From the NCBI RefSeq assembly GCF_041222825.1, contig NZ_CP139482.1, positions 3,386,001-3,450,000 on the forward strand: DNA of 64,000 nucleotides. The letters are read 5' to 3'. The DNA comes from Candidatus Thalassolituus haligoni. Lineage in GTDB: Bacteria > Pseudomonadota > Gammaproteobacteria > Pseudomonadales > Oceanobacteraceae. The position numbers were made by a program, and so were the translations under genes. Of this stretch, positions 9,508 through 19,557 are shown one piece after another. Every line of letters begins with the position of its first letter. The first letter of the stretch is position 1. Under the pieces are notes generated by a model that was not told where the DNA came from, did no database searches, and worked only from the letters and a program-made list of their open reading frames with translations.

Positions 9508-10220
9508 CCACCGTCAAACAACGATCTCATTAAGTCTTTTTCGTCTTGAGTGACATGACTGGTTACCGCCGTATCCACCTCATAGCAGACCCGGTTACGG
9601 CCGGCTTGTTTGGCCCGGTAAAGCTGGATATCGGCTTTTTCAATCAACTTTCCGGGAGTCTGTAATGCGCCTGCCGCCATCGCCGTGACTCCAATGCTGG
9701 CACTCACTGTCAGGTACTGGCCATCGATATTCAGTGCCTGCGCCGCAATATTTACCCGTAATCTTTCTGCCACCGCGCGCGCCGCCAAAAGCGATGACCC
9801 CGGTAATACAATGGCAAACTCCTCGCCGCCATACCGGCACGAAATATCCAGTCGGCGCGTTGTCTCCAAAATCACATGAGAGGTACTTTGCAGCACTCGG
9901 TTACCCACCTCATGACCCCAGCAGTCATTAACCCGTTTGAAGAAATCCAGATCCAGCATCATCAATGATGTCGACAAACCGGTACGTTCCGTACGCTCAA
10001 TTTCTGTTGCCAACGCTTTCAACAAATAACGGAGGTTGTACAAACCCGTCAGAGGGTCTGTCACGGCTTGCTGACGCAGAGTAACCAGCTCGGTTTGAAA
10101 CCGGCAAATACCTGATGACTGGCATTGCCAGGGATTTTCTACCGCCGCCACAAGGGCAGCAGCACCCGTTTGTTCCGCTGCTGAATCATTCATACAATCG
10201 CAATCCTGAATTTGACCCAT
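9504..10220 (-). CDS. diguanylate cyclase (GGDEF), soluble, 238 aa
   Basis: This should make cyclic di-GMP from two GTP. The GGDEF domain fills residues 50-225: DPLTGLYNLR near 55, LDLDFFKRVND with the metal Asp near 90, and the signature GGEEF at 131-135. The inhibitory RxxD I-site is present as RRLD at 122-125, five residues before the signature, so product feedback is likely. The first 45 residues hold Cys-containing sequence (DCDCMNDS, WQCQSSGIC) without membrane segments or a recognisable sensor; the cysteines could bind metal or respond to redox, which is speculation. A second ATG at residue 10 is possible. Confidence 0.92.
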   Translation of the reverse strand: MGQIQDCDCMNDSAAEQTGAAALVAAVENPWQCQSSGICRFQTELVTLRQQAVTDPLTGLYNLRYLLKALATEIERTERTGLSTSLMMLDLDFFKRVNDCWGHEVGNRVLQSTSHVILETTRRLDISCRYGGEEFAIVLPGSSLLAARAVAERLRVNIAAQALNIDGQYLTVSASIGVTAMAAGALQTPGKLIEKADIQLYRAKQAGRNRVCYEVDTAVTSHVTQDEKDLMRSLFDGG

Positions 10221-10401
10221 TCAGTGTAGAAGGCGAAGCGGCTCACGTCGAAAAAACCCGGTCTCCCCACTTAACAATCACACCGAACCCCGCCAACACC
10301 GATTTGTAACCGTCACCAACCCATATCAATTGCCACTGCAGAGATGTCATCCTTTGCGACATAGCGCTAGACTCGCCCAAACCATGGCATACGATACAGT
10401 A

Positions 10402-11199
10402 ATGAGCACACAACGCCCGATTGATAGCGGCAACCAGATTCCCGACCGTAATTTCGACGATATCGCCGCCCGATTTAGCAAGACGATTTACGATACTCCC
10501 AAAGGCCAGCTGCGTCTGGCCGCCCTGCGACAGGATTTTGCCGATCTGGATATTCCCCTGCAGCAATGCGAGGTTCTGGATCTTGGCGGCGGACAAGGGC
10601 AATTTGCGCTGGAACTGGCCCGGCAAGGTGCCAACATTCATCTTTGCGATATTTCAGCAGCCATGCTGTCCTTAGCGCAGCACAGCTTTGCCACAGCAAA
10701 CCTGCCACTCAAAAGTGCCTGCTGCCCCCTGCAAACCGCTGCCGCTGTATTTCCCGGCCAGTTTGATGTGGTAGTGAACCATGCAGTGCTTGAGTGGCTG
10801 GAGCAGCCTTACGACGCCCTGGAAACGATTTGCCATTTTGTTAAGGAAGACGGCTGGTTGTCACTGATGTTCTACAACCTCCACGGCCATCAATGGCGCC
10901 AACTGATGAATGGCCGAACCCATGCGCCAGAAGGTTCTAACGATCGTCTGCGCCGGGAAGGTAATGCTCCTCAACACCCTCTCGACCCCATAAAAATTAT
11001 GGATGAGCTGAGAGCAAACGGCTTTGAAATATTACGCTGGCGCGGTATTCGCTGCATTCATGATCATATGCATCAGAAAATTCGTGAACGTATTGGTCAA
11101 CCTTCGGTTAACCAAGCAGACCTGGAGTTTGGCCTGCAAGACCCCTACCGCTTGCTGGGCCGCTATATTCACGTGGTGGCAAAACGAGCAATCCCATGA
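10402..11199 (+). CDS. cmoM: tRNA 5-carboxymethoxyuridine methyltransferase CmoM
   Basis: CmoM (formerly SmtA) methylates cmo5U34 in certain tRNAs. The family signature DRNFDDIAARFSKTIYDTPKGQLR is near the N-terminus. SAM motif I is VLDLGGGQGQFALELA, followed by NHAVLEWLEQP and LSLMFYNLHGHQW, all as in E. coli CmoM, and the C-terminus carries LGRYIHVVAKR. The start is uncertain: ATG at 10402 gives 265 residues, ATG at 10384 and one at 10330 are in frame; none has a strong ribosome-binding site. It overlaps the next gene by 4 bases (ATGA), implying co-translation. Confidence 0.9.
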   Translation: MSTQRPIDSGNQIPDRNFDDIAARFSKTIYDTPKGQLRLAALRQDFADLDIPLQQCEVLDLGGGQGQFALELARQGANIHLCDISAAMLSLAQHSFATANLPLKSACCPLQTAAAVFPGQFDVVVNHAVLEWLEQPYDALETICHFVKEDGWLSLMFYNLHGHQWRQLMNGRTHAPEGSNDRLRREGNAPQHPLDPIKIMDELRANGFEILRWRGIRCIHDHMHQKIRERIGQPSVNQADLEFGLQDPYRLLGRYIHVVAKRAIP

Positions 11200-11747
11200 A
11201 AATTCTGGTATCGGCCTGCCTGCTGGGTCAACGCGTCCGCTATGACGGTGCCGATAACGCTGCAAAGCTGGCGCACCAGCAGACTGTTCTTGAGCAATGG
11301 CATCAGCAAGGCTGGCTGATCCCGGTATGCCCGGAAGTCGCTGGCGGTTTGCCAGTACCCAGACCTGCGGCTGAAATCGCCGGCGGCAATGGTGCCGAGG
11401 TATTGGCAGGCCAGCGTCGGGTACTGACACAAACCGGTGACGATGTTACCGAATTTTTCCTCGCCGGTGCCAGGCACACACTGATATACGCCCAGACCCA
11501 CAACGCCAAAGCGGCACTGCTGGCAGCACGGTCGCCGTCCTGTGGGCCAGACAGCACCTATGACGGTAGTTTCAGCAAACAACTGACCGCCTATAGCGGC
11601 ATCACAGCTACCCTGCTGAAGCAACACGGCATCGCCTGCTTTTCTCCAGACAGTTTTGAGCAATTGCTGGAATGGGTGCAACAACAGCAAGACTGGGTTG
11701 ACTCAGGCATTGAAAATAAAAAATTCGGATATTGGGAAATATTTTGA
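11196..11747 (+). CDS. DUF523 family protein
   Basis: A conserved cysteine-containing protein of unknown function. The 183 residues show the family features: ILVSACLLGQRVRYDG at the N-terminus, VCPEVAGGLPVPRPAAE near 45, and ARSPSCGPDSTYDGSF near 110. The conserved cysteines at 8, 45 and 115 or so suggest metal or cluster binding, which is inference. It is translationally coupled to cmoM through an ATGA overlap. Its stop lies at the edge of a 50-base direct repeat that recurs inside tRNA-Arg. Confidence 0.87.
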   Translation: MKILVSACLLGQRVRYDGADNAAKLAHQQTVLEQWHQQGWLIPVCPEVAGGLPVPRPAAEIAGGNGAEVLAGQRRVLTQTGDDVTEFFLAGARHTLIYAQTHNAKAALLAARSPSCGPDSTYDGSFSKQLTAYSGITATLLKQHGIACFSPDSFEQLLEWVQQQQDWVDSGIENKKFGYWEIF

Positions 11748-11795
11748 AGCGAATGCGTCGAAAAGACATTGCTGAAATGGTGCGCTCGGGAGGAT
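11746..11795. repeat. copy A of 50-bp direct repeat carrying a tRNA-Arg 3' end (att-like)
   Basis: This 50-base block recurs at 11919-11968 with two mismatches. Its last part is the 3' end of tRNA-Arg (minus strand, from TGG=CCA through CTCGGGAGGAT), but the rest of the tRNA is missing. It lies 173 bases beyond the intact copy, in the same orientation, as expected for the outer att site of an integrated and later lost element. Confidence 0.6.
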
Positions 11796-11918
11796 GACGA
11801 ATGCCTTGCAGGCCGTCGTCGCAAGCTCCGACGTTTTCTCGCTGCGCTCGAATCGAACCGGATGAGGCACGAATCTCCGGCGCTTGGACGGTAATACTTA
11901 CAGAATTTTTTAATTGCC

Positions 11919-11968
11919 GAAGCGAATGCTTCGAAAAGACATTTCTGAAATGGTGCGCTCGGGAGGAT
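11919..11968. repeat. copy B of 50-bp direct repeat, overlapping intact tRNA-Arg 3' end
   Basis: Partner of 11746-11795. It covers 32 flanking bases and the last 18 bases of the intact tRNA-Arg gene. The 123 bases between the two copies contain no gene. Confidence 0.6.
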
Positions 11969-12027
11969 TCGAACCTCCGACCACCTGGTTCGTAGCCAGG
12001 TACTCTATCCAGCTGAGCTACGAGCGC
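11951..12027 (-). tRNA. tRNA-Arg (ACG), copy 1
   Basis: A 77-base cloverleaf with encoded CCA, acceptor GCGCTCG / CGAGCGC, T-loop TTCGAAT and anticodon loop CTACGAA, giving anticodon ACG. The wobble A is expected to become inosine through TadA. Its 3' end is duplicated downstream (see repeat). Confidence 0.97.
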
Positions 12028-12068
12028 ACATCAGAAAAGCAAAACACGATTGGATTCATTCAGTAGAA

Positions 12069-12145
12069 TGGTGCGCTCGGGAGGATTCGAACCTCCGACC
12101 GCCTGGTTCGTAGCCAGGTACTCTATCCAGCTGAGCTACGAGCGC
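12069..12145 (-). tRNA. tRNA-Arg (ACG), copy 2
   Basis: Near-identical to the copy at 11951-12027, differing at one base in the variable-loop/anticodon-stem boundary (GCGGT for GTGGT in the sense direction). Anticodon ACG, CCA encoded, 77 bases. Confidence 0.97.
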
Positions 12146-12222
12146 ACATCGTGGGGCGCGTATTATATTAAGGAAACTTTAATAGTCAACTGTATATAAA
12201 CGCTCTGCAGAAGCAGAAAACG

Positions 12223-12313
12223 TGGCGGAGAGAGAGGGATTCGAACCCTCGATAGGGTATAAACCTATACACCCTTAGCAGGGGTGCGCCTTCAGCCACT
12301 CGGCCATCTCTCC
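12223..12313 (-). tRNA. tRNA-Ser (GCT)
   Basis: A 91-base class II tRNA with a long variable arm, acceptor GGAGAGA/TCTCTCC, encoded CCA, and anticodon loop CTGCTAA giving GCT. It lies between csrA and the tRNA-Arg pair on the same strand, the order seen downstream of rsmA in pseudomonads. Confidence 0.97.
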
Positions 12314-12381
12314 AGATCACGGCGCGCATGATACCACGTTATTTAGAAACTTAAAGAAAAAAATGCTATTAAATTGAGGCC

Positions 12382-12576
12382 TTAGTAGTTACCGGCCGAT
12401 TCATCACCATCTTTTTCACGCTGAATGCGCTGATAAATCTCTTCGCGATGAACTGCGACTTCTTTGGGTGCATTCACACCAATACGTACCTGGTTTCCTT
12501 TTACTCCAAGGACAGTGACGGTCACTTCGTCACCTACCATTAACGTCTCGCCTACGCGACGGGTCAAAATAAGCAT
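12382..12576 (-). CDS. csrA: carbon storage regulator CsrA/RsmA
   Basis: CsrA binds GGA motifs in mRNA leaders and controls carbon flux, motility and biofilm. The 64-residue protein has the full conserved core [49 protein letters not shown], including R44-type basic residues. The ATG at 12576 is the family start and has AGGAGT upstream; a longer frame adds a non-homologous 22 residues. It lies downstream of lysC, after a hairpin, and upstream of tRNA-Ser, as in Pseudomonas. Confidence 0.97.
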   Translation of the reverse strand: MLILTRRVGETLMVGDEVTVTVLGVKGNQVRIGVNAPKEVAVHREEIYQRIQREKDGDESAGNY

Positions 12577-12711
12577 AGGGTTACTCCTGAAAATCCTGTT
12601 TATTGGTCTAGGGTGCTGTGGCGCTGAGCCCATTCTCTTCATCTAACAGTATTGACCATATATTCCATTATGATCAGAAAAAACCTGGGATGTTGAGAAC
12701 GTTTGGTTATT

Positions 12712-12740
12712 AGGGCACCTTCCATGAAGGAAGGTTCCCT
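12712..12740 (-). terminator. hairpin downstream of lysC
   Basis: Arms AGGGCACCTTCC and GGAAGGTTCCCT pair with one mismatch around a 5-base loop. The T tail is poor, so it may be a weak or attenuating terminator between lysC and csrA. Confidence 0.55.
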
Positions 12741-12763
12741 AAACAGACAGGAGCAGAACAAGC

Positions 12764-14005
12764 TCAGGTGCTAACCTGGGTTTCTTCTTCGGCATCCAGT
12801 CCGAACGCGGTGTGCAGCGAACGAACAGCCAACTCCAAATACTTTTCTGCAATCACAACCGAGATTTTGATCTCCGATGTTGTAATGACAAGAATGTTAA
12901 TATTCTCATCGGCCAGTGTTTTGAACATTTTGCTGGCAACACCCGCATGAGAGCGCATTCCGACACCCACCATGGATACCTTGCAGATATCATCGGTACC
13001 AATCACATGGCGGGCTTTCAATTCTTTGGCCGTTTCTTTAAGAATCGCCATCGCCTTACTGTAATCATTGCGATGAACCGTGAATGTAAAATCCGTTGTA
13101 CCATCATCCGATACGTTTTGAACAATCATATCGACTTCAATATTGGCATCGCTGATCGGCACCAGTATGCGGGAAGCAACACCGGGAATATCAGGTACCC
13201 CCTTTACAGTTACTTTTGCTTCGTCACGATTAAATGCAATGCCTGAAATAACGGGATTTTCCACGGAGCCATTCTCCTCCATTGTAATCAGTGTGCCGTT
13301 ACCTTCCTTAAAGGAGGAAAGCACACGCAGCGGAACCTTGTATTTACCTGCAAATTCGACCGATCGAATTTGCAATACCTTTGAACCAAGACTGGCCATT
13401 TCGAGCATTTCCTCGAAGGTCACCTGCTCCATTCGACGCGCTGCCGGTACGACACGAGGGTCGGTTGTATAAACGCCATCAACATCGGTGTAGATCTGGC
13501 ATTCATCCGCTCCCAGCGCTGCAGCCAGAGCAACCCCGGTGGTGTCGGAACCGCCACGACCCAGCGTGGTAATGTTGTTGTCGTCGTCAATCCCCTGAAA
13601 ACCGGCCACAATCACGATCCCACCCGCATCAAGCTGGTTGCGCATGGATGTGGTATCAATATCTTCAATCCGGGCTTTCATGAATGAGCTGTCGGTTTTA
13701 ATACCCACCTGCCAGCCAGTGTAGGAACGTGCACTGACACCGCGCTCTTCAAGCGCCATGGCGAGCAGGGCTATGGTTACCTGCTCCCCGGTTGAGACCA
13801 GTACATCCATCTCTCGAGGTGATGGATTATCAGAAATAGAGTTGGCCAGGCCAATCAGGCGGTTGGTTTCGCCACTCATGGCAGACACCGCCACCACAAC
13901 CTGATGACCGGCATCGTGGAAGGACTTTACCTTGTCGGCGACCATTTCGATCCGCTCGACTGTACCGACCGACGTGCCTCCATATTTCTGTACGTATAGC
14001 GCCAT
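12764..14005 (-). CDS. lysC: aspartate kinase
   Basis: LysC phosphorylates aspartate, the first step to lysine, threonine, methionine and diaminopimelate. The 413-residue protein starts MALYVQKYGGTSVGTVERI (KxGGTSV motif), has FMKARIEDIDTTSM and GRGGSDTTGVALAAAL in the kinase domain, and two C-terminal ACT domains for feedback by lysine/threonine. The ATG at 14005 is the family start; the open frame runs further upstream through non-homologous sequence. It follows alaS on the same strand but is separated by a terminator. No lysine riboswitch is apparent in the 180-base leader. Confidence 0.96.
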   Translation of the reverse strand: MALYVQKYGGTSVGTVERIEMVADKVKSFHDAGHQVVVAVSAMSGETNRLIGLANSISDNPSPREMDVLVSTGEQVTIALLAMALEERGVSARSYTGWQVGIKTDSSFMKARIEDIDTTSMRNQLDAGGIVIVAGFQGIDDDNNITTLGRGGSDTTGVALAAALGADECQIYTDVDGVYTTDPRVVPAARRMEQVTFEEMLEMASLGSKVLQIRSVEFAGKYKVPLRVLSSFKEGNGTLITMEENGSVENPVISGIAFNRDEAKVTVKGVPDIPGVASRILVPISDANIEVDMIVQNVSDDGTTDFTFTVHRNDYSKAMAILKETAKELKARHVIGTDDICKVSMVGVGMRSHAGVASKMFKTLADENINILVITTSEIKISVVIAEKYLELAVRSLHTAFGLDAEEETQVST

Positions 14006-14189
14006 GATGTAACAACCGGGGTTGACTAAACTAAAAAGGGCGCCAATTAAACAACAATTGTCATAAACAAGAAAGATACAGAGTGTATGGAAAACGTTAC
14101 TGATTTCAGGACTGACTGATCTACTCAAGTACCCATACACAAACAGTGGATATAAAACGAGTGACGATGGCCATCCCGACACAGCCCAG

Positions 14190-14225
14190 AATGATAAAAC
14201 GGGCATTAAAGCCCGTTTTATCATT
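14190..14225 (-). terminator. strong terminator between alaS and lysC
   Basis: Perfect 15-bp inverted repeat AATGATAAAACGGGC / GCCCGTTTTATCATT with a 6-base loop, 26 bases after the alaS stop. The T-rich arm lies 3' on the minus strand. Confidence 0.85.
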
Positions 14226-14251
14226 CTTTGCAGTAATCGATTCCCAGAAAA

Positions 14252-16879
14252 TCAGGCTACCGATTCAGCCCAGCGCTCAAACGCCGCAAGCGCATCGGCA
14301 ATCCCTTCTGGCTTCTGCCCACCCGCCTGCGCCATTTCAGGCTTGCCACCCCCGCGACCGTCGACATATTCCGCACAGGCCTTGACCGCATCCCCGGCTT
14401 TGGCAGACTTGATCAGGTCTTTGGTCACACCGGCAAGCAGGGTGACCTTGCCGTCGTTTTCAGCGGCCAGCATGATCAACGCACTGCCCAGCTTGTTTTT
14501 CAGCTGATCCATGATAGTACGCAGAGCATTGACATCTGCACCATCCAGACGAGCGGCCAGAACCTTGATGCCCTTTATGTCTTTAGCCTGACCAGCAAGA
14601 TCTGAACCGGCATTGCTGGCCAGCTTGGATTTCAACGCCTCCAGCTCTTTTTCCAGGGTCTTGTTGCGACTCAGTAATTGGTCAACTTTCTCACCAACGT
14701 TGTCGGTAGAGCCTTTTAATACCGCAGCAATTCCCTTCAGCGCCTGTTCCTGCTGGCCAACAAAGTCCAGTGCTGCCTGGCCAACAACCGCTTCTATACG
14801 ACGGATACCTGCGGCGATACCGCTCTCGGAGCTGATTTTCAACAATCCGATATCGCCGGTACGCGCGGCGTGAATACCACCACACAGCTCAACAGAAAAA
14901 TCATTGATGCCCATCGACAATACACGCACCTCGTCATCGTACTTTTCGCCAAACAGCGCCATGGCACCGGTTTCACGAGCAGCGTCGATATCCATCAAAC
15001 GTGTCGTTACCGGTGTATTGGCACGGATCTGACGGTTAACCAGAGTTTCGATTTGCAGCAGCTCTTCTGGCTTGATCGCTTCGAGGTGGGAAAAGTCGAA
15101 GCGCAATTTGTCATAGGTAACCAACGAGCCTTTCTGCGCCACGTGTGACCCCAATACTGTACGTAACGCAGCATGCAGCAAATGTGTAGCGGAGTGATGC
15201 AAAGCTGTTGCCTGGCGTTTTTCGGCATCGACCGTTGCCGTCAGTATATCGCCCGCGACCACACGGCCTTCCACCAGTACACCTTGATGCAGGTGATTTT
15301 TACCTTCTTTGGTGGTGTCTTTTACCTGAAAAACCACACCCTTTGCGGTCAGAAAGCCGGTATCTCCAGCCTGACCACCGCTTTCGGCATAAAATGCGGT
15401 TTCGTCCAGTACCAGCGTGGCTTCATCACCGGCAAGCAGTTCGACTACGGCTTCACCGTTCTTGAACAGGGCTTTCACCGTACCGGTATTTTCCAGTGCG
15501 TCGTAACCACGGAAGGCAGTTTCACCGTCAATGGCCAGACCCGCGCCATAGTGAGCACCAAAGTTGCCAGCAGCACGGGCTTTTTCGCGCTGTTTGTTCA
15601 TTTCTACGTCAAACCCGGCTTCGTCGACCTTGAGGTCGCGTTCACGGGCAACGTCAGCGGTCAAATCCAGCGGGAAGCCGTAGGTGTCGTATAACTTGAA
15701 TGCCGTTTCACCCGGAATGGTATCGCTCTCGAGTGTTTCAATCGTTGCATTAAGAATCGCCATTCCCTTGTCCAGTGTCTTGGCAAATTGCTCTTCTTCC
15801 AGACGCAGTACTTTTTGTACATGCTCCGACAGCTCCGACAACTCTGGATAGGCCTCACCCATTTGCTCAACCAGCGCAGGAACCAGCGTATGGAAAAAGC
15901 CAACCGCTGCACCCAGCATATGACCATGACGCACAGCGCGGCGAATAATGCGGCGCAGGACGTAACCGCGGCCTTCGTTAGAGGGCAAAACTCCGTCGAT
16001 AATCAGGAAGCTGGTAGAACGGATATGGTCGGCAATCACACGCAGTGACTTGTTCTCGGTATCCTGGCAACCGGTGGCATTCGCGGCGGCGGCCAACAAT
16101 GCCTGGAACAGATCAATTTCGTAATTACTGTGAACCCCCTGCATGATGGCGGAGATACGCTCAAGGCCCATACCGGTATCAACCGATGGCTTCGGCAGTG
16201 GCACCATCTCACCATCAGGCTGGCGGTCGAACTGCATAAAGACGTTGTTCCAGATCTCGATAAAGCGGTCGCCGTCTTCTTCAGGTGACCCTGGAGGCCC
16301 ACCCCAGATGTGCTCACCATGATCGTAGAAAATTTCGGTGCAAGGGCCACATGGCCCAGTGTCACCCATCTGCCAAAAGTTATCCGACGCAAAACGGCTG
16401 CCTTTATTGTCTCCGATGCGGACAATTTTCTCAGCCGGAATACCGACTTGTCGGTGCCAGATATCAAAGGCTTCATCGTCATCGGCATAAACGGTGACCA
16501 TCAGTTTCTCGACTGGCAGGTTCAACCATTCTTTTGACGTCAGCAGCTCCCAGGCAAACTTGATGGCGTCTTCCTTGAAATAGTCACCAAAACTGAAGTT
16601 ACCCAGCATTTCAAAGAAGGTGTGGTGACGGGCGGTATAACCCACGTTTTCCAGATCATTATGCTTGCCACCCGCACGGACACAGCGTTGCGATGAGGTG
16701 GCTCTGGTGTAACTGCGCTGGTCTTTTCCGAGAAATACGTCCTTGAACTGCACCATACCGGCGTTGGTAAACAACAAGGTCGGGTCATTGGCAGGAATTA
16801 AAGGACTGGATGGCACCACCTCGTGCCCCTTGGAGGCAAAGAAATCGAGGAATGCCTGGCGAATATCTGCGCTTTTCAT
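14252..16879 (-). CDS. alaS: alanyl-tRNA synthetase
   Basis: This enzyme charges tRNA-Ala and edits mischarged Ser/Gly. At 875 residues it matches the E. coli length. The N-terminus [22 protein letters not shown], the class II core with [16 protein letters not shown], the editing-domain zinc motif [12 protein letters not shown] and [13 protein letters not shown], and the C-terminal oligomerisation domain with [14 protein letters not shown] are all present. The upstream order recA-recX-(small gene)-alaS is common in gammaproteobacteria. It is terminated by a perfect 15-bp hairpin. Confidence 0.98.
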   Translation of the reverse strand: MKSADIRQAFLDFFASKGHEVVPSSPLIPANDPTLLFTNAGMVQFKDVFLGKDQRSYTRATSSQRCVRAGGKHNDLENVGYTARHHTFFEMLGNFSFGDYFKEDAIKFAWELLTSKEWLNLPVEKLMVTVYADDDEAFDIWHRQVGIPAEKIVRIGDNKGSRFASDNFWQMGDTGPCGPCTEIFYDHGEHIWGGPPGSPEEDGDRFIEIWNNVFMQFDRQPDGEMVPLPKPSVDTGMGLERISAIMQGVHSNYEIDLFQALLAAAANATGCQDTENKSLRVIADHIRSTSFLIIDGVLPSNEGRGYVLRRIIRRAVRHGHMLGAAVGFFHTLVPALVEQMGEAYPELSELSEHVQKVLRLEEEQFAKTLDKGMAILNATIETLESDTIPGETAFKLYDTYGFPLDLTADVARERDLKVDEAGFDVEMNKQREKARAAGNFGAHYGAGLAIDGETAFRGYDALENTGTVKALFKNGEAVVELLAGDEATLVLDETAFYAESGGQAGDTGFLTAKGVVFQVKDTTKEGKNHLHQGVLVEGRVVAGDILTATVDAEKRQATALHHSATHLLHAALRTVLGSHVAQKGSLVTYDKLRFDFSHLEAIKPEELLQIETLVNRQIRANTPVTTRLMDIDAARETGAMALFGEKYDDEVRVLSMGINDFSVELCGGIHAARTGDIGLLKISSESGIAAGIRRIEAVVGQAALDFVGQQEQALKGIAAVLKGSTDNVGEKVDQLLSRNKTLEKELEALKSKLASNAGSDLAGQAKDIKGIKVLAARLDGADVNALRTIMDQLKNKLGSALIMLAAENDGKVTLLAGVTKDLIKSAKAGDAVKACAEYVDGRGGGKPEMAQAGGQKPEGIADALAAFERWAESVA

Positions 16880-17122
16880 ACGAGGGCGTAATTCCGAAGG
16901 TTGGTTGCATCAAAAGCGGCAGTATAGCGGGTTGCTCCGCTTTGTCCGAGTCCCGCACACACTCCAAACCATCACCAGGGTATAAAACCCGGTAGAAAAC
17001 ACTTGACCTGACACTCAAACAATATAACCATAAAGGAATATTTGAATGACTTGCCAATGACCGAAAGCGCTTATTATGGACAGGCAAGTTCGTACTACAC
17101 CCACAGACTTGAGGTTGTTGCC

Positions 17123-17326
17123 ATGAATGTTGATCGTATGGTGTTTGCGTTTGCCGGATGCTTTATTTTATTGAGTCTGGCGCTGTCGCAGCTGCACAGT
17201 GTGTACTGGCTGTGGTTTACCGCATTTGTCGGCGTCAATATGCTGCAGGCAGCATTTACCGGTTTCTGCCCCTTGGCGATGATTCTGAAAAAGGTCGGTC
17301 TTAAAGCAGGTTGCGCGTTTTCCTGA
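17123..17326 (+). CDS. DUF2892-type small membrane protein
   Basis: A 67-residue protein with two predicted membrane helices ([17 protein letters not shown] and [17 protein letters not shown]) followed by the family tail [18 protein letters not shown]. This is the YgaP-C-terminal/DUF2892 pattern, with a conserved Cys in FCPL. The ATG at 17123 is preceded by GAGG at good spacing; an upstream in-frame start adds a hydrophilic stretch without family support. It is inserted between alaS and recX and converges on recX. Its function is unknown; related modules associate with sulfur transfer. A second DUF2892 gene is at 46479-46667. Confidence 0.8.
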   Translation: MNVDRMVFAFAGCFILLSLALSQLHSVYWLWFTAFVGVNMLQAAFTGFCPLAMILKKVGLKAGCAFS

Positions 17327-17349
17327 CACCGGTTTATTGACGCTGAGCA

Positions 17350-17916
17350 TTATTCGCCCTGATCCTCGCTGTCTTCACAACAGGCATCCAGTGCGTATTG
17401 AATCTGATCGGTGTTAAATCCGCGATAGCTCAGAAAACGGTAAACTCGCGCCTTTTCTTTCTGATCCGCAAGGCGAACTCTGGCAAGTTCGCCACTCACT
17501 CCAAGTTTTTTAGCCGCTCCGGCTCGGGCCAATTCAAACCAGTCCAGCTCACAGCCTTCAAATGCCGTGCGCACGATGACGTCTGCTACGCGTCTCTGGC
17601 GTAGCTCCTGCTGAATGCGTAATGGCCCCTGCCCTCGTTGAAATCGGGTGCGCAAAAAAGACCCGGTAAAGCGTTCGTCGCTTTGCCAGCCACTCTGGGT
17701 AAAGTCATCAAGAATATCATTCAGTAATAATTCGAAGCGCACCCGCTCATCGCTGTCAATACGGTCATAAAAACGACGGGTCAGCTTGCTGTGCAATTCG
17801 TCGCGGCTGTGCTCGCGGCGGGACAATAAATCGATACCAGCCTGGCGCAGCTGCGGTCGCAGTTCAGCCAGGCTGATGGCAGGTAATAAATCAGTCAGCT
17901 TCGACTTCTTCGACAT
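17350..17916 (-). CDS. recX: RecA regulator RecX
   Basis: RecX caps RecA filaments and limits recombination. The 188-residue protein has the three-helix repeats typical of Rec[46 protein letters not shown], and [18 protein letters not shown] at the C-terminus. The ATG at 17916 overlaps recA by 26 bases; an in-frame GTG at 17931 would extend the overlap to 41. Either way it is in the recA transcript and should be SOS-induced. The C-terminus ends in an acidic Asp/Glu tail. Confidence 0.93.
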   Translation of the reverse strand: MSKKSKLTDLLPAISLAELRPQLRQAGIDLLSRREHSRDELHSKLTRRFYDRIDSDERVRFELLLNDILDDFTQSGWQSDERFTGSFLRTRFQRGQGPLRIQQELRQRRVADVIVRTAFEGCELDWFELARAGAAKKLGVSGELARVRLADQKEKARVYRFLSYRGFNTDQIQYALDACCEDSEDQGE

Positions 17917-18934
17917 TGTCGTTGCCAGCACTTTGATTCAGGTTGGGAACAACGATCAGCTGGGCACGAATGCCGGCTTCAATTTCTTCGGCGATTTCTG
18001 GATGCTCTTCCAGATAGGCCGCCGCATTGGCTTTACCCTGACCAATCTTGTTGTTCTGATAGCTGTACCAGGCACCGGCTTTCTGCACCAGCTCACACTT
18101 CACACCCAGATCAATAATCTCGCCCATGTGGTAGATGCCAGAGCCGTACATGATCTGGAATTCGGCCTGTCTGAACGGTGGCGCAACCTTGTTCTTGACG
18201 ACTTTGACTCGGGTCTCGTTACCGATGGCCTCGTCACCTTGCTTGACCGAACCGATACGGCGAATATCGAGGCGAACGGACGAATAGAATTTCAGCGCAT
18301 TACCACCGGTCGTGGTTTCCGGGCTACCAAACATCACGCCGATCTTCATGCGAATCTGGTTAATAAAAATCACCAGACAGTTGGCATTTTTGACATTGCC
18401 GGTGATTTTACGTAACGCCTGAGACATCAAACGCGCCTGCAGACCCACGTGGCTGTCACCCATCTCACCTTCAATTTCAGCCTTCGGTGTCAATGCTGCC
18501 ACGGAGTCAATCACGATGACATCGACAGCACCAGAACGTACCAGGCTGTCACAAATTTCCAGCGCCTGTTCGCCGGTATCAGGCTGGGATACCAGCAAAC
18601 TGTCCAGATCAATACCCAGCTTTTCAGCGTACAAGGGATCCAGGGCATGCTCGGCATCAATGATAGCAACCGTCTTGCCCTGCTTTTGTGCCTGGGCCAT
18701 GGTCGACAAACAGAGGGTGGTTTTACCTGAGCTTTCCGGGCCATAGATTTCAACAATACGGCCCATGGGCAGACCACCAATACCAAGTGCAATATCGAGT
18801 CCGAGCGAGCCGGTAGAAACAGCCGGAATTGCTTCACGAGGCTGCTCGCCCATCTTCATGATGGCGCCTTTGCCAAACTGGCGTTCGATCTGACTCAGAG
18901 CAGCGTCAAGGGCTTTTTGTTTGTTCGCGTCCAT
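17891..18934 (-). CDS. recA: recombinase RecA
   Basis: RecA forms filaments on single-stranded DNA, promotes strand exchange and triggers LexA self-cleavage. The protein has 347 residues from the ATG at 18934 ([20 protein letters not shown]). The Walker A is [10 protein letters not shown], the L2 region with [15 protein letters not shown] is intact, and the acidic tail ends NVEEVEAD. A LexA box lies 55-75 bases upstream. Downstream recX overlaps its end. Confidence 0.99.
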   Translation of the reverse strand: MDANKQKALDAALSQIERQFGKGAIMKMGEQPREAIPAVSTGSLGLDIALGIGGLPMGRIVEIYGPESSGKTTLCLSTMAQAQKQGKTVAIIDAEHALDPLYAEKLGIDLDSLLVSQPDTGEQALEICDSLVRSGAVDVIVIDSVAALTPKAEIEGEMGDSHVGLQARLMSQALRKITGNVKNANCLVIFINQIRMKIGVMFGSPETTTGGNALKFYSSVRLDIRRIGSVKQGDEAIGNETRVKVVKNKVAPPFRQAEFQIMYGSGIYHMGEIIDLGVKCELVQKAGAWYSYQNNKIGQGKANAAAYLEEHPEIAEEIEAGIRAQLIVVPNLNQSAGNDNVEEVEAD

Positions 18935-18988
18935 TGAATGTCCTCTCATCGCCAGCGTATGAAATCCACTGGCTGATCCGGAAAGTTT

Positions 18989-19008
18989 TACTGTAAATTT
19001 GACCAGTA
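18989..19008 (-). promoter_or_regulatory. LexA/SOS box upstream of recA
   Basis: TACTGTAAATTTGACCAGTA keeps the full TACTG-N10-CAGTA core of the gammaproteobacterial SOS box. Its position before recA supports LexA repression of recA-recX. Confidence 0.85.
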
Positions 19009-19074
19009 GTTAAACACAATTTCCGGACAGCGCCAAGCCAGCAAATTATTTTTTACTGGATGTATTCACAGTTT

Positions 19075-19557
19075 TTATGCTTGCTCCAGCCAACGGGTCA
19101 AGCCCCTGATGGCATGTATAACCGCTTGCTGGCGTACGGCTGCACGGTCACCGTCAAAATGGCAACACTCGGCACTAATACGCCGATGGTTACCCCAGGC
19201 AAACCAGACAGTGCCCACAGGCTTGCCCGGAACCGAACCACCCGGCCCGGCGATGCCGCTGATAGACACCGCAACATCGGCACGGCTATGACTCACCGCA
19301 CCGGCGACCATTTCCCGCACCGTCGCTTCACTGACTGCACCATCCACCACCAGCGTTTCTTTCGACACCCCCAGCAGCTGCATTTTGGCTTCGTTCGAAT
19401 ACGTCACAAACCCGCAGTCAAACCAGGCAGATGAACCTGGCAAGTCGGTACAAGCAGCCGCAACCCCACCCCCGGTACAGGACTCCGCAGTCGCCAGCCG
19501 CCAGTGGCGCAGCACAAGTTGATTGGCAAGGTCTTCCGTCAGGCTGTACAGGTTCAT
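19075..19557 (-). CDS. pncC: nicotinamide-nucleotide amidohydrolase PncC (CinA C-terminal domain)
   Basis: PncC deamidates NMN to nicotinate mononucleotide in pyridine-nucleotide salvage. The 160-residue stand-alone domain shows LATAESCTGGGVAAACTDLPGSSAWF, GFVTYSNEAKMQLLGV, VSISGIAGPGGSVPGKPVGTVWFAW, all standard, with the catalytic Ser in AESCTGG. The start ATG at 19557 fits family length; earlier in-frame codons give an unrelated leader. It lies upstream of recA on the same strand, a frequent arrangement, but the SOS box between them suggests separate transcription. Confidence 0.93.
   Translation of the reverse strand: MNLYSLTEDLANQLVLRHWRLATAESCTGGGVAAACTDLPGSSAWFDCGFVTYSNEAKMQLLGVSKETLVVDGAVSEATVREMVAGAVSHSRADVAVSISGIAGPGGSVPGKPVGTVWFAWGNHRRISAECCHFDGDRAAVRQQAVIHAIRGLTRWLEQA

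Noticed and set aside
14006..14189. Lysine riboswitch before lysC
   Set aside because: The leader is short and AT-rich, and the conserved five-helix core of the L box cannot be found.
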